Positions 40,152 to 50,007 are shown, counted from the stretch's first letter. The stretch is DNA of 64,000 bases from Oscillospiraceae bacterium (GCA_015065425.1 SVQH01000015.1:1792-65791), one strand, 5' to 3'. Numbers and translations: made by a program. The notes: a model not told the origin generated them from the letters alone.

Positions 40152-42776
40152 TTAGCCTTTGATTGCTGCCTGAGCGGCTGCGAGACGAGCGATCGGTACG
40201 CGGAAGGGGGAGCAGGATACGTAGTTGAGGCCTATTTTGTGGCAGAATTCAACTGATACGGGGTCGCCGCCGTGTTCGCCGCAGATACCGTAGTGGAGGT
40301 TCTTGCCGCTTGCCTTACCCTTGGCAACTGCCATTTCCATAAGAGCACCAACGCCGCTCTGGTCGAGCTTTGCGAAGGGATCGTTTTCAAAGATCTTTGT
40401 ATCATAGTAAGCAGAGAGGAACTTACCTGCGTCATCACGGCTGAAGCCGAATGTCATCTGAGTAAGGTCGTTTGTACCGAAGCAGAAGAAGTCAGCTTCC
40501 TTAGCGATTTCGTCAGCTGTGATACAAGCTCTGGGAATTTCGATCATTGTACCAACTTCATACTTGAGGTCAGCACCTGCAGCTGCGATTTCAGCATCAG
40601 CAGTAGCAACAACGATATTCTTAACGAACTTAAGTTCCTTGATTTCGCCTACGAGGGGAATCATGATTTCGGGAACGAGATCCCAATCGGGATGAGCCTT
40701 CTTAACATTGATAGCTGCACGGATAACAGCCTTTGTCTGCATTGCAGCGATTTCGGGATAAGTTACTGCAAGACGGCATCCACGGTGACCCATCATGGGG
40801 TTGAACTCGTGAAGAGAAGCTATAAGAGCCTTGATTTCTTCAACGGACTTACCCTGTGCATCAGCAAGGAGCTTGATGTCAGCTTCTTCTGTGGGAACGA
40901 ACTCGTGAAGAGGAGGATCAAGGAAACGGATTGTAACGGGGTTGCCTTCAAGTGCTTCATAGAGAGCCTCGAAGTCGCCCTGCTGATAGGGAAGAATCTT
41001 TTCAAGAGCAGCTTCTCTTTCTTCAACTGTATCGGAGCAGATCATTTCACGGAAAGCAGCAATTCTGTCTGCTTCAAAGAACATGTGCTCTGTACGGCAA
41101 AGACCGATACCTTCTGCACCGAGTTCACGAGCCTTCTTAGCGTCAGCGGGTGTATCAGCATTTGTACGAACCTTAAGAGTTCTGAATTCATCAGCCCAAG
41201 CCATGATTCTGCCGAATTCGCCGGCGATTTCAGCATCAACTGTGGGGATGATACCGTCATAAATATTACCTGTTGAACCGTCAATGGAGATAAAGTCACC
41301 TTCGTTGTAAACCTTACCTGCAAGTTCAAACTTCTTGTTTTCTTCATCCATCTTGATGTCGCCGCAACCGGATACACAGCAAGTACCCATACCACGTGCA
41401 ACAACAGCTGCGTGAGAAGTCATACCGCCACGAACTGTAAGAATACCCTGAGCAGCCTTCATGCCTGTGATGTCTTCGGGAGAAGTTTCAAGACGAACAA
41501 GAACAACCTTTTCGCCTCTTTCATTCCATGCTACTGCATCTTCAGCAGTGAAAACTACCTTACCGCAAGCAGCACCGGGAGAAGCACCGAGACCCTTACC
41601 TGCAGGAGTAGCAGCCTTCAGAGCCTTTGTATCAAACTGGGGATGGAGGAGTGTATCGAGGTTTCTGGGATCGATCATGGCAACTGCCTTCTTTTCATCG
41701 ATCATGCCCTCGTCAACGAGATCGCAGGCAATCTTAAGAGCAGCCTTAGCTGTTCTCTTACCGTTTCTTGTCTGAAGCATATAGAGCTTACCGTCTTCAA
41801 CGGTGAATTCCATATCCTGCATATCTCTGTAGTGGTCTTCAAGAATTGCACAAACCTTATTGAATTCCTCGAAAGCTGCGGGGAACTTTTCAGCCATTTC
41901 TGCGATGGGCATGGGAGTACGAACACCTGCAACAACGTCTTCACCCTGTGCATTTGTAAGGAACTCACCCATAAGGCCCTTTTCGCCTGTAGCGGGGTCA
42001 CGTGTGAAAGCAACACCTGTACCGCAGTTGTCGCCCATGTTACCGAATGCCATCATCTGTACGTTAACGGCAGTACCCCATGAATAAGGAATATCGTTGT
42101 CTCTTCTGTAAACGTTTGCACGGGGGTTGTCCCATGAACGGAAAACAGCTTCAACAGCACCCATAAGCTGTACTTTGGGATCGGAGGGGAAATCAGCACC
42201 GATTTTTGCCTTGTATTCAGCCTTGAACTGACCTGCGAGTTCCTTAAGGTCATCAGCTGTAAGGTCAACGTCCTGAGTAACGCCCTTTTCTTCCTTCATC
42301 TTGTCAATGAGTTCTTCAAAGTACTTCTTACCGACTTCCATAACAACGTCGGAGTACATCTGAATGAATCTTCTGTAGCAGTCCCAAGCCCAACGGGGAT
42401 TGTTTGACTTTTCAGCCATAACGTTAACAACTTCTTCGTTAAGACCGAGGTTAAGAATGGTATCCATCATACCGGGCATGGAAGCACGTGCACCGGAACG
42501 AACGGAAACAAGAAGGGGATTTTCAAGATCGCCGAACTTCTTGCCGGTGATTTCTTCCATCTTAACGATGTATTCCATGATTTCAGCCTGAATGTCATCA
42601 TTGATTTTTCTGCCGTCCTCATAGTACTGTGTACAAGCTTCAGTCGTGATTGTGAAGCCCTGGGGAACAGGTAAACCGATCTTAGTCATTTCAGCAAGGT
42701 TTGCACCCTTACCACCGAGAAGCTCACGCATGGATGCGTCGCCTTCTCTGAACAAATAAACGAATTTTTTGCTCAT
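40152..42776 (-). CDS. ppdK: Pyruvate, phosphate dikinase
   Basis: This 874-residue protein, the full family length, has an N-terminal nucleotide-binding domain (LLGGKGANLAEMTKIGLPVP, SVRSGARASMPGMMDTILN). The swivelling phosphohistidine domain has GGMTSHAAVVARGMG, and the C-terminal PEP/pyruvate barrel has GLCRTEHMFF, MMGHRGCRL and a cysteine-containing ...CGEHGGDP. It interconverts ATP, phosphate and pyruvate with AMP, pyrophosphate and PEP, and in anaerobic Clostridia often serves pyrophosphate-linked glycolysis. Strong promoter at 42885-42914; own GGAGG site. Confidence 0.97.
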   Translation of the reverse strand: MSKKFVYLFREGDASMRELLGGKGANLAEMTKIGLPVPQGFTITTEACTQYYEDGRKINDDIQAEIMEYIVKMEEITGKKFGDLENPLLVSVRSGARASMPGMMDTILNLGLNEEVVNVMAEKSNNPRWAWDCYRRFIQMYSDVVMEVGKKYFEELIDKMKEEKGVTQDVDLTADDLKELAGQFKAEYKAKIGADFPSDPKVQLMGAVEAVFRSWDNPRANVYRRDNDIPYSWGTAVNVQMMAFGNMGDNCGTGVAFTRDPATGEKGLMGEFLTNAQGEDVVAGVRTPMPIAEMAEKFPAAFEEFNKVCAILEDHYRDMQDMEFTVEDGKLYMLQTRNGKRTAKAALKIACDLVDEGMIDEKKAVAMIDPRNLDTLLHPQFDTKALKAATPAGKGLGASPGAACGKVVFTAEDAVAWNERGEKVVLVRLETSPEDITGMKAAQGILTVRGGMTSHAAVVARGMGTCCVSGCGDIKMDEENKKFELAGKVYNEGDFISIDGSTGNIYDGIIPTVDAEIAGEFGRIMAWADEFRTLKVRTNADTPADAKKARELGAEGIGLCRTEHMFFEADRIAAFREMICSDTVEEREAALEKILPYQQGDFEALYEALEGNPVTIRFLDPPLHEFVPTEEADIKLLADAQGKSVEEIKALIASLHEFNPMMGHRGCRLAVTYPEIAAMQTKAVIRAAINVKKAHPDWDLVPEIMIPLVGEIKELKFVKNIVVATADAEIAAAGADLKYEVGTMIEIPRACITADEIAKEADFFCFGTNDLTQMTFGFSRDDAGKFLSAYYDTKIFENDPFAKLDQSGVGALMEMAVAKGKASGKNLHYGICGEHGGDPVSVEFCHKIGLNYVSCSPFRVPIARLAAAQAAIKG

Positions 42777-42884
42777 TAGTATTCCTCCAAATTTTAATGC
42801 AGTTCCGTTTTCACGGTTCCGCTTATTTTACCAAGTAAACATCCGAACGGCTGACACCGTTCACGGTTATATTTAACCTTACAT

Positions 42885-42914
42885 ATTATAGCAAAGAAAA
42901 GTATTCCATTGCAA
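42885..42914 (-). promoter_or_regulatory. Sigma-A promoter of ppdK
   Basis: TTGCAA (42914-42909), an 18-nt spacer and a perfect TATAAT (42890-42885) on the minus strand. The leader contains a GAACGG/CCGTTC hairpin (42844-42861). Confidence 0.65.
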
Positions 42915-42989
42915 GTCAATTTTTTGATAAATTGCAAGTATTTGTAAACTTTTTTTTGTGTAAGATATATAATATGCAGCGGCATACAA

Positions 42990-43022
42990 AGAAAAAACGG
43001 CATTTCCGCAAGGAAACACCGT
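42990..43022 (-). terminator. Terminator of the small secreted protein gene
   Basis: On the minus strand, ACGG-TG-TTTCC pairs with GGAAA-TG-CCGT (interior TG/TG loop), followed by TTTTTTC. Confidence 0.7.
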
Positions 43023-43039
43023 CACTTTCACATCTGAAA

Positions 43040-43516
43040 CTATGCAAGACCGAAGAACCACTTCATGAGATTGAGGAAGAAGTAGAACATATTCATGAGA
43101 AAATCCTTAAGGTCAGCAAAGGAAGCCTTTTCAAGATTTGCAACATAGATGTAAAGGTCTTCTTCAATATTTTCAATGGTATAAACACCGTCTGCATCGG
43201 GACTGATTATATATCCGTACTCACTTTCAACACCGAGAACCACATCTGCCTCATAGTGAGTATTTGCAACCTTAAGAACAGTTGTCTGGTCAAAAACATA
43301 ACCGTTTATAGCTTCAACGGTAAACTGAAAAGTACCGCCTTCAATTACATAGTTTGTGCCTGAAAGGCTGGTCAGTGCAAGTTTTTCCTGACATTCAGGT
43401 GCAACGGAAACAAAATATGACTTGGTGTAAGAATCTCCCTCAGCTGCGACAGCCATCACACTGATGCATGAAAACATCATGACGGCAGAAAGGAGAACTG
43501 CAAGAAGTTTTTTCAT
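43040..43516 (-). CDS. Small secreted protein with hydrophobic FF..WFFGLA tail
   Basis: From the ATG at 43516 it encodes 158 residues: a signal peptide (LLAVLLSAVMMFSCISVMAVA), a compact beta-rich domain of ~100 residues (VSVAPECQEKLALTSLSGTN, GVYTIENIEEDLYIYV) and an aromatic tail (FLMNMFYFFLNLMKWFFGLA). The tail matches the pattern seen in the esterase, beta-helix and frameshifted proteins. An upstream extension to 43615 is rejected: no ribosome binding site, and the signal peptide begins at 43516. Function unknown. Confidence 0.65.
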   Translation of the reverse strand: MKKLLAVLLSAVMMFSCISVMAVAAEGDSYTKSYFVSVAPECQEKLALTSLSGTNYVIEGGTFQFTVEAINGYVFDQTTVLKVANTHYEADVVLGVESEYGYIISPDADGVYTIENIEEDLYIYVANLEKASFADLKDFLMNMFYFFLNLMKWFFGLA

Positions 43517-43726
43517 TTTTTTCAATCCTTTCTTAGATATGAATACAAGATGATTATAATTCAGAAAAACAAAAAAATCAAGCACTATTATCAGATACCA
43601 TGCATAAAACAGCAAAATAACAAAAAAATCATTGCTTTAATTCACATTTTGTCTATTGACAAATTCCCTGTCTGCCTTTATTATATATTATGTATGAAAA
43701 TACTGATTTTCCCGGAGGTAATTACT

Positions 43727-44641
43727 ATGAAGGCAAAAAGAATTCTCGCTCTCCTTATCGCAGTTGTTATGATGTTCACTTGTACATCCTGTACTTATGA
43801 ATTGGTTTTCCATCTCAACATACCCGAAAATGCAGGCAGTGCAAATCAGGATTCAACTCCCGTTGTTACACCTGATGTTACTCCCGATGTAACTCCTGAT
43901 GTAACTCCCTCACAGAACACGGAAACTCCCTCACAGAACACAGAAACACCTTCAACAGGTGAAGAAAATACAACTGCTCCCAACACTCAGACTCCCTCAA
44001 CAGGTGCTCCCACAGAAAAAACTGAGATAGTAAAACTTTACTGCAGTGCTTACAATAAGATGGCTGAAGCAAAGACACTCAAAAAAGTTTATGACTATAC
44101 TTCAAACTACAACAACATTCTCAACATTGACGGCGGTAACAGAATTCTTGAAACCACAGCAAACACTCTTATGGGAATGTTTATGAAAGAAAACACAGAT
44201 CAGTTTGATGTAAAGGTCACCGATATTCCTCCTGTAGGCATCGGCACACTCGACATCAATCCTTCTCTTATTTCAAAAGCAACATGTGCAGACAAGGGAA
44301 CTTATTATGAAGTGGTTCTCTATTCAACAGGCACAGATGACAAGTATGAAGTAGACTCTGCTCCCGGAACAGGCTCTGCAGGTTCATTCGCTCCCCTTCT
44401 TCGTACTGAAGACGTATCCGGTGCAGCTGCTGGCTACATTGAATTCACAGGTCTTCATTCCTGGTATGCAACAGCAACCGCAACTGCTAAGATCGACAAG
44501 GCAACAGGCAGAATGACAGCTCTTGAATTAAAGACTCCCTGTGTCCTTCACTTTGATACAGTTTCAGCAGTAAAGATTGTTAATGTTGGTGCTTGCGAAG
44601 TCGGTCTTCATTTCCATCAGAAATTTGAAGCTACATATTAA
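43727..44641 (+). CDS. Lipoprotein with Thr/Pro-rich repeat linker
   Basis: The ATG at 43727 follows GGAGG. A lipoprotein signal (RILALLIAVVMMFTCTSC) is followed by a surface linker made of short repeats (DVTP x4, SQNTETP x2, STG elements). A ~210-residue domain follows, containing YTSNYNNILNIDGGNRI and ending HFHQKFEATY. This layout suggests a cell-surface anchored domain held away from the membrane. No family recognised. The upstream extension to 43550 lacks translation signals. Confidence 0.75.
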   Translation: MKAKRILALLIAVVMMFTCTSCTYELVFHLNIPENAGSANQDSTPVVTPDVTPDVTPDVTPSQNTETPSQNTETPSTGEENTTAPNTQTPSTGAPTEKTEIVKLYCSAYNKMAEAKTLKKVYDYTSNYNNILNIDGGNRILETTANTLMGMFMKENTDQFDVKVTDIPPVGIGTLDINPSLISKATCADKGTYYEVVLYSTGTDDKYEVDSAPGTGSAGSFAPLLRTEDVSGAAAGYIEFTGLHSWYATATATAKIDKATGRMTALELKTPCVLHFDTVSAVKIVNVGACEVGLHFHQKFEATY

Positions 44642-44668
44642 TCAATAAAATTGAGCATATAAATTCAT

Positions 44669-44699
44669 GGCACACTTCGTTATGAAGTGTGCCGTTTTT
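44669..44699. terminator. Terminator between the lipoprotein and ABC exporter genes
   Basis: GGCACACTTC (44669-44678) and GAAGTGTGCC (44684-44693) form a perfect stem followed by GTTTTT. Strong for the plus-strand lipoprotein gene; the ABC genes end convergently at 44724. Confidence 0.85.
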
Positions 44700-44723
44700 G
44701 CTTACGAGAAACGGATTTCTCCG

Positions 44724-46520
44724 CTATTCTTTATATTTTTCCGCCTGCATTCTGAACATTGCGGCGTACTTTCCGTTCATTTCCATAAGCTTCTCATGAG
44801 AGCCTGTTTCGATTATTCTGCCGTTTTCGAGCATAAATATTCTGTCTGCGTGACGGGTGGTGGACAGGCGGTGGGATATAAAAATCACCGTTTTGTCGTT
44901 ACAGCCGTCCTTTATGGCTTTATTCAGTTCATATTCAGACACAGGGTCAAGGTTTGCAGATGGCTCATCAAGGATAATATAAGGGCAGTTTTTATAAAAA
45001 ACCCTTGCAATGGCAATTTTCTGTTCTTCGCCGCCTGAAAGCATCAGTCCATCATCGGAAAATTCCCTTAAAAGCACCGTATCAGCTCCATCGGGAAGTT
45101 CTTTTGTAAAGCCTGCCTTTTTCAGAGCTTCCGTTACACGCTGAGGGTCAAAGTCCTTACTCAATGCCACATTTTCTCCCACAGTGGCACCGAAAATACA
45201 GAAATCCTGAAAAACAGCGGCAAATCTGTTTCTGTGGGAATAAACAGTTTCCTCTCTGATGTCTCTGTCTCCGATAATTATTTTCCCGTCATTTACATCA
45301 TAAAGTCTCAGAAGAAGATTTGTAAGAGTGGTCTTTCCTGCCCCGTTATATCCCACAAGGGCAATTTTCTCACAGGGGGCAATATCGAGACTTACCCCGT
45401 TTATGCAGTTTTCATCTTTTCCTTCATAAGAAAATGAAATATTATCAAGTTTTATTCTCTCAGGTGTTCCGCATGCTGCCTTGTGCTTTCCGTCTTTTAT
45501 CTCATTTTCTGCCGACAGAAACTCCTTGCATTTTTCTATCATGCCCGAGCGTTCCGTGAAGCTTCTGAGGGAATATACCGTAAGATATAATATCCCCGAG
45601 CCTATCTGAACACTGCCGTTGAAGGTAGCTACAAAATCACCTGCACTCATATTTCCCGTGACAAGGGTCTGATAGCCGATATAAATGCCCAGAACCAGCA
45701 TAAAGCCTATACACTGAATGGTAAAATCCTGAATAAAGAAAAGTATGTCAAGCTTTTTCATATACTTTTTCTGTGTGTCTATAACTTCATCCGCACTTTT
45801 CATAAAACGGCTTCTGAGAAGCGGATATATACCGCTTGTTCTTATCTCTCCCGCATAGTCGGGAAGATAGAATACACGGGCGAAATAGTCTGATATCCTG
45901 TGTTTTTCGGTTATATCTTCCCTTCTTTTTGTCTGAAGAAGCCCCGTGTATTTTCCGAGGGGAATAAACACCGTGACAAAGCAGAGCACAATGAGAAGGC
46001 ACACGGGGTCAATACTCAGTAATACTGCCGAGATGGTAATAAAAGATATGACTTCCTCTATCCAGCCTTTGACGATGCCGAGAGTATATTTTATACTGTC
46101 GGACGAATTTTCCACCGATAATATAAAATCCGAATAATATGCCGGGTCGTCATATTTCTTCATGTCAAGCTCTGCCGCTTTTTTATAGAACATGGACTGT
46201 ATACCGAGGTCGATTTTTTCCCTTTCCCTGTGAACGAACAGTTCAAAAAACAGGGATGTGGATATTTCTCCGAGCACCAGCACACCTATCATAAGAGCAA
46301 CACCCGCAAGTATCTTTACGGGGTCACCGCCACGCTGTACCTCGTCTATTACAAACTTAAGTCCTATTACGGAAATTATTCTTGAGGGCATAACACTCAT
46401 TATGTGTTCAAAAATTTCACCGATAACAAGTACGGGAGATATTCTGAACATAAGCTTCAGAATATAGAGGATATTTGACACGGTTTTGAAAAAATTTTTT
46501 ATCCTGTCCTTTATTTTCAT
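44724..46520 (-). CDS. ABC exporter half-transporter (TM-NBD fusion), second of a pair
   Basis: The N-terminal ~330 residues hold six TM helices. The nucleotide-binding domain has Walker A GYNGAGKTTL, signature LSGGEEQK, Walker B YIILDEPSANLDP and H-loop ISHRLST. It overlaps the upstream half-transporter by 4 nt (ATGA), so the two probably form a heterodimer. No precursor peptide or maturation gene adjoins; the cargo is unknown (lipid, drug or peptide). Confidence 0.9.
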   Translation of the reverse strand: MKIKDRIKNFFKTVSNILYILKLMFRISPVLVIGEIFEHIMSVMPSRIISVIGLKFVIDEVQRGGDPVKILAGVALMIGVLVLGEISTSLFFELFVHREREKIDLGIQSMFYKKAAELDMKKYDDPAYYSDFILSVENSSDSIKYTLGIVKGWIEEVISFITISAVLLSIDPVCLLIVLCFVTVFIPLGKYTGLLQTKRREDITEKHRISDYFARVFYLPDYAGEIRTSGIYPLLRSRFMKSADEVIDTQKKYMKKLDILFFIQDFTIQCIGFMLVLGIYIGYQTLVTGNMSAGDFVATFNGSVQIGSGILYLTVYSLRSFTERSGMIEKCKEFLSAENEIKDGKHKAACGTPERIKLDNISFSYEGKDENCINGVSLDIAPCEKIALVGYNGAGKTTLTNLLLRLYDVNDGKIIIGDRDIREETVYSHRNRFAAVFQDFCIFGATVGENVALSKDFDPQRVTEALKKAGFTKELPDGADTVLLREFSDDGLMLSGGEEQKIAIARVFYKNCPYIILDEPSANLDPVSEYELNKAIKDGCNDKTVIFISHRLSTTRHADRIFMLENGRIIETGSHEKLMEMNGKYAAMFRMQAEKYKE

Positions 46521-48334
46521 ACAGCCTCACTCTCCTCTTCTTTATAATTTGATGCCTGAAGACGGAACATTTCGCTGTATATTCCGTTCTTTTCCATAAG
46601 CCCTATGTGAGTGCCGCTTTCACATATCCTGCCGTTTTCAAACACAAAAACATTATCTGCAAGTACGGCACTTGAAAGACGGTGGGATATAAATATTACG
46701 GTTTTGCCCTTTGTCCCCTGCATGAGGTTTTCGTACATTTTGTATTCAGCCACGGGGTCGAGGGCAGAGGAAGGCTCGTCAAGTATTGCAAGGTCTGCGT
46801 TTTTCGCAAACATTCTTGCAGTACATATCTTCTGCTGTTCACCGCCCGAAAGTCCTGTTCCCTTTTCATCAAATTCACGGGTAAGAACAGTATCTGTTTT
46901 TTCAGGCAATGAGAAAATCTTCTCCCCGATTCCTGCCTTTTCGAGTGCATCTTTTATAAGCCTGTCATCCTCTTCACCATTACTCTTTTCACGACAGAGT
47001 ACATTTTCAGCCACACTCAGAGCATATATCTTATAGTCCTGGAAAACTGCGGAAAGCCTTTTTCGCAGAGAAGCGGCAGTATATTCCCTGATATCCCTGC
47101 CGTTATAAAGTATCACACCCGAATCGGGGTCATAAAACCGCAGAAGAAGCTTTACGAAGGTGGTTTTTCCTGCTCCGTTTTTTCCCACTGCCGCCACAAC
47201 CTGTCCCTTTTCTATTTTAAGCGACAATCCCGAAAGTGAGGGCTTATCAGCACCCGGATATGTAAAATACACATCCCTGAATTCAAGGCTCTGAAACTCC
47301 TCAGCCTCTTTTTCTCCGAAGGTGATTTTACTTTCATATTCAAGAAAATCCCTGAGAAAGCCGAAGTATTCCGATTCCTTTCTCACATTGGAAAAGGCTT
47401 CGCCAAGGTCATTGAACACATCTTTGAGATTGCTCATAGCTGTCATAATTACGGAAAAATCGGAAACCGCCATGTCTTTTCTGACAATGAACCGCCATGC
47501 AGCATAAAGATATGCGGCAGAGGTGGGCAAAGCTTTTCCGATAAAGCCCGAAAGTGTCTCGTACAGAGCTATTTTCACGCCGTATTTTCTGATGATTTCC
47601 CTGTTGTTTTTTACAGCAGACTTATATCTTTCATGAAGCACCCCGAATATGTCAGATGTTCTCATATCCTTTGCGTATTCCCTGAGATACAATATCCTTT
47701 TTACATAAGCCTTTGAACGCTTGTTTGATGTCATCTCCCTGTCCTTTTTTACCTGTGTTTTTCCCTTTATCACTTCAATGACAAGAACAGGCACTGTGAG
47801 AAGAAGCACAAAAAGAAGTCCGGGGTCTATGCTTATTACATACAAAATAAGGAATATTCCTGTAAGCCCTCCTGCAAAAAAGCTGGAAAGATAATAAGCA
47901 AATTCATCAAAATGCTCTTCCGTGACTATCTCGGTGGCTCTTTTATACCTGTCATAAAATACAGGGTCTTCAAAACAGGAGATATCCGTGGAAACAGCCT
48001 TGCTGAATATACGGGCATTGAGATTTTTATAGAATATCTTTCTTTTTTTGCCGATGTAATAATCGGACAGCGTACCGGAGCCCGTAGCAATAAACTCAGC
48101 AAAAACAAACATAAGAATGAGAAATACATATTCCCTGAAAGTACCGCCGTCCGTAATAAGGTCAAGCAGCAGCTTCAGAAAAAGTATCTCCTTTACAAAG
48201 CCCGTAAAAAACCAGTACGAGGTCTGTGCAAGTATACGGCAGAAAATAAGCCCGGGAGCACAGCTAATAATAATCTTCACCGCATAAAGAACATTTTTTA
48301 CTCCCGTAAGATGTTCTTTTTTAATTCTCTTCAT
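46517..48334 (-). CDS. ABC exporter half-transporter (TM-NBD fusion), first of a pair
   Basis: This 605-residue protein has a TM domain, then an NBD with Walker A GKNGAGKTTF, signature LSGGEQQK, Walker B LAILDEPSSALDP and H-loop ISHRLSS. Both NBD sites of the pair appear complete (Glu after the Walker B Asp), so neither is obviously degenerate. GGAGG precedes the ATG. A perfect 35-nt palindrome lies 15 nt upstream of the start, in the divergent region with the GH30 gene. Confidence 0.9.
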   Translation of the reverse strand: MKRIKKEHLTGVKNVLYAVKIIISCAPGLIFCRILAQTSYWFFTGFVKEILFLKLLLDLITDGGTFREYVFLILMFVFAEFIATGSGTLSDYYIGKKRKIFYKNLNARIFSKAVSTDISCFEDPVFYDRYKRATEIVTEEHFDEFAYYLSSFFAGGLTGIFLILYVISIDPGLLFVLLLTVPVLVIEVIKGKTQVKKDREMTSNKRSKAYVKRILYLREYAKDMRTSDIFGVLHERYKSAVKNNREIIRKYGVKIALYETLSGFIGKALPTSAAYLYAAWRFIVRKDMAVSDFSVIMTAMSNLKDVFNDLGEAFSNVRKESEYFGFLRDFLEYESKITFGEKEAEEFQSLEFRDVYFTYPGADKPSLSGLSLKIEKGQVVAAVGKNGAGKTTFVKLLLRFYDPDSGVILYNGRDIREYTAASLRKRLSAVFQDYKIYALSVAENVLCREKSNGEEDDRLIKDALEKAGIGEKIFSLPEKTDTVLTREFDEKGTGLSGGEQQKICTARMFAKNADLAILDEPSSALDPVAEYKMYENLMQGTKGKTVIFISHRLSSAVLADNVFVFENGRICESGTHIGLMEKNGIYSEMFRLQASNYKEEESEAV

Positions 48335-48348
48335 TTTTCCTCCATATT

Positions 48349-48383
48349 AAATCATAATTTATCGCTCCGATAAATTATGATTT
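48349..48383. repeat. Perfect 35-nt palindrome (16-bp arms, 3-nt loop)
   Basis: Arms AAATCATAATTTATCG (48349-48364) and the exact complement (48368-48383) around CTC. The outer 11 nt equal those of the hairpin at 27341-27381. It sits between the divergent ABC exporter and GH30 genes, close to the ABC start. It may be an operator, a transcript-end hairpin or a dispersed repeat. Confidence 0.8.
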
Positions 48384-48419
48384 GCTTTTTATGTTTTTTC
48401 AATATACGCTTCAAAAGTG

Positions 48420-48449
48420 TTGCATTGGAATGCGAAAGTGTGATAATAT
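48420..48449 (+). promoter_or_regulatory. Promoter of the GH30 gene
   Basis: TTGCAT (48420-48425), an 18-nt spacer and TAATAT (48444-48449). An AAAGGAG site follows before the ATG at 48483. Confidence 0.55.
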
Positions 48450-48482
48450 GTTAAAAACAACACACCAAAAGGAGTTCTTTTT

Positions 48483-49904
48483 ATGTTTATTAAAGCTATC
48501 GCCTATCTCCTTGCATTTTTACAGGTGACCCTGCTCGGTCTTTTCAAAGCAGACACGGACCAGTATATCGACATAGTAGATATTACGGAATATCAGACCT
48601 TTGAAGGCTTCGGCACTTCTACCTGCTGGTGGGCACAGACCATCGGTGACGAGGGGCTTCGTGAAGACATTGCAAAGGCACTTTTCTCTGATGAAGAGGG
48701 GCTCGGACTTGACATAGTACGCTATAACATAGGCGGCGGTGAAGCTGACAATCCCGACACAAGAATATGGGACACTTCCAGAAGAACCGAGAGCTTTTAT
48801 GTTTTCGATGAAACAAAGGGAGAATATGTATACGATTTCACCCGTGATGAAAACGCAAGAGCATTTCTTGACCTTGCAATAGAATACGGTGCACAAGAAG
48901 TTATTCTTTTCTGCAACAGTCCCCATTTTTCAATGACAAAAACAGGTCATGCCAGCGGCGGATTTACTGAAAACACATCAAACCTTCCCGAAGAAAATTA
49001 TGATGAATTTGTAGACTATCTTCTCACTATTGCTGACCACTTTGTTGAAGAGGGCTATCCCGTAACATACATTTCCCCCATAAATGAACCCCAGTGGAGC
49101 TGGGGCGGCGAATGGGTTGGTCAGGAAGGCTGTCACTATGAACCCGATGAGGCAGTAAAGCTGCTTTCCATGTTTGCTGAAGAAATGCAGAAGAGAAACA
49201 CTCCCTATAAGCTTTCAGGTGTTGAAACAGGTCAGCTTTCATGGTGGTACAATGACTATCTTTTCAAATTCTTTGAAAATGAAACATTGAATTCATACTG
49301 TGATACCTTCTCGGGACATTCCTACTGGCTTGACGGCAATAAGGACGAAAAGAAAAGCTTCGGAAACACCTTCAAGGAAAATTTCCCCCTTAAGAAATTT
49401 GAAATGAGTGAATGGTGCGAGCTTCCCCTGACAATAGACTCAACTACCATTGAAAGCGGTCTTTACATGGCAAATGTAATGGTGGAGGACCTTACACTTC
49501 TCAATGCCGTTTCATGGCAGAGCTGGACTGCCTTCAACGGTGACGGACTTTTGTACAGCGAAAACGGTGAACTGAAGATGTACAACCGTTATTATGCCTA
49601 TAAGCAGTTTTCTTCTTTTATTAAACCCGGCATGACAAGAGTCAAGGTATTTGACGATATCGGCTACGATGAAAGCATTGCAAAAGTCGCATTCACAAAC
49701 AACGAAGAAACCGTACTTGTAGTTGTGAACAATTCCGAAAAAGAGGAAACTCTCAGATTCCTTGAAAAATACCCCCACACTGAGATATATGTGACAGACG
49801 AAACTCACAACTGCGAAAAAACAGAGGACTCCCTCCCCTGCACATCCTACACATTATCCCCGAAAAGCATCACCACATTTGTTTTTGATAAAACAATACT
49901 GTAA
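48483..49904 (+). CDS. Glycoside hydrolase family 30 enzyme
   Basis: This 473-residue protein has an N-terminal hydrophobic segment (AIAYLLAFLQVTLLGLF), probably a signal or anchor. The GH30 barrel has TFEGFGTSTCWWAQ, VRYNIGGGEAD and CNSPHFSMTKTG. The acid/base Glu lies in YISPINEPQWSWG and the nucleophile Glu in FEMSEWCELP. A beta-domain follows (VLVVVNNSEKEETL). GH30 members cleave glucosylceramide, beta-1,6-glucan, or xylan; the exact subfamily is not decided by eye. Surface or exported action on glycans is inferred. Confidence 0.88.
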   Translation: MFIKAIAYLLAFLQVTLLGLFKADTDQYIDIVDITEYQTFEGFGTSTCWWAQTIGDEGLREDIAKALFSDEEGLGLDIVRYNIGGGEADNPDTRIWDTSRRTESFYVFDETKGEYVYDFTRDENARAFLDLAIEYGAQEVILFCNSPHFSMTKTGHASGGFTENTSNLPEENYDEFVDYLLTIADHFVEEGYPVTYISPINEPQWSWGGEWVGQEGCHYEPDEAVKLLSMFAEEMQKRNTPYKLSGVETGQLSWWYNDYLFKFFENETLNSYCDTFSGHSYWLDGNKDEKKSFGNTFKENFPLKKFEMSEWCELPLTIDSTTIESGLYMANVMVEDLTLLNAVSWQSWTAFNGDGLLYSENGELKMYNRYYAYKQFSSFIKPGMTRVKVFDDIGYDESIAKVAFTNNEETVLVVVNNSEKEETLRFLEKYPHTEIYVTDETHNCEKTEDSLPCTSYTLSPKSITTFVFDKTIL

Positions 49905-49955
49905 GTAATGTGACAGCTGCAGAAATCTTAATTCTCATTATAAGCAAATTCAAAA

Positions 49956-50007
49956 AACACAAGGTTTAAGTCCGATAAAACTTAAACCTTGTGTTATTAT
50001 TTTTTAA
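49956..50007 (+). terminator. Terminator of the GH30 gene
   Basis: AACACAAGGTTTAAGT pairs with ACTTAAACCTTGTGTT (16 bp), followed by ATTATTTTTTAA. A second small dyad (AAATTACT/AGTAATTT, 50016-50040) follows. The rest of 50041-50288 holds no gene I can support. Confidence 0.85.

Noticed and set aside
40272..41276. 334-codon plus-strand frame over ppdK
   Set aside because: Antisense shadow caused by the codon bias of ppdK; cysteine-rich nonsense composition and no start signals.
43517..43726. Long N-terminal extensions of the genes at 43040 and 43727
   Set aside because: They cross each other's promoter region, lack ribosome binding sites, and the signal peptides begin at the internal ATGs.
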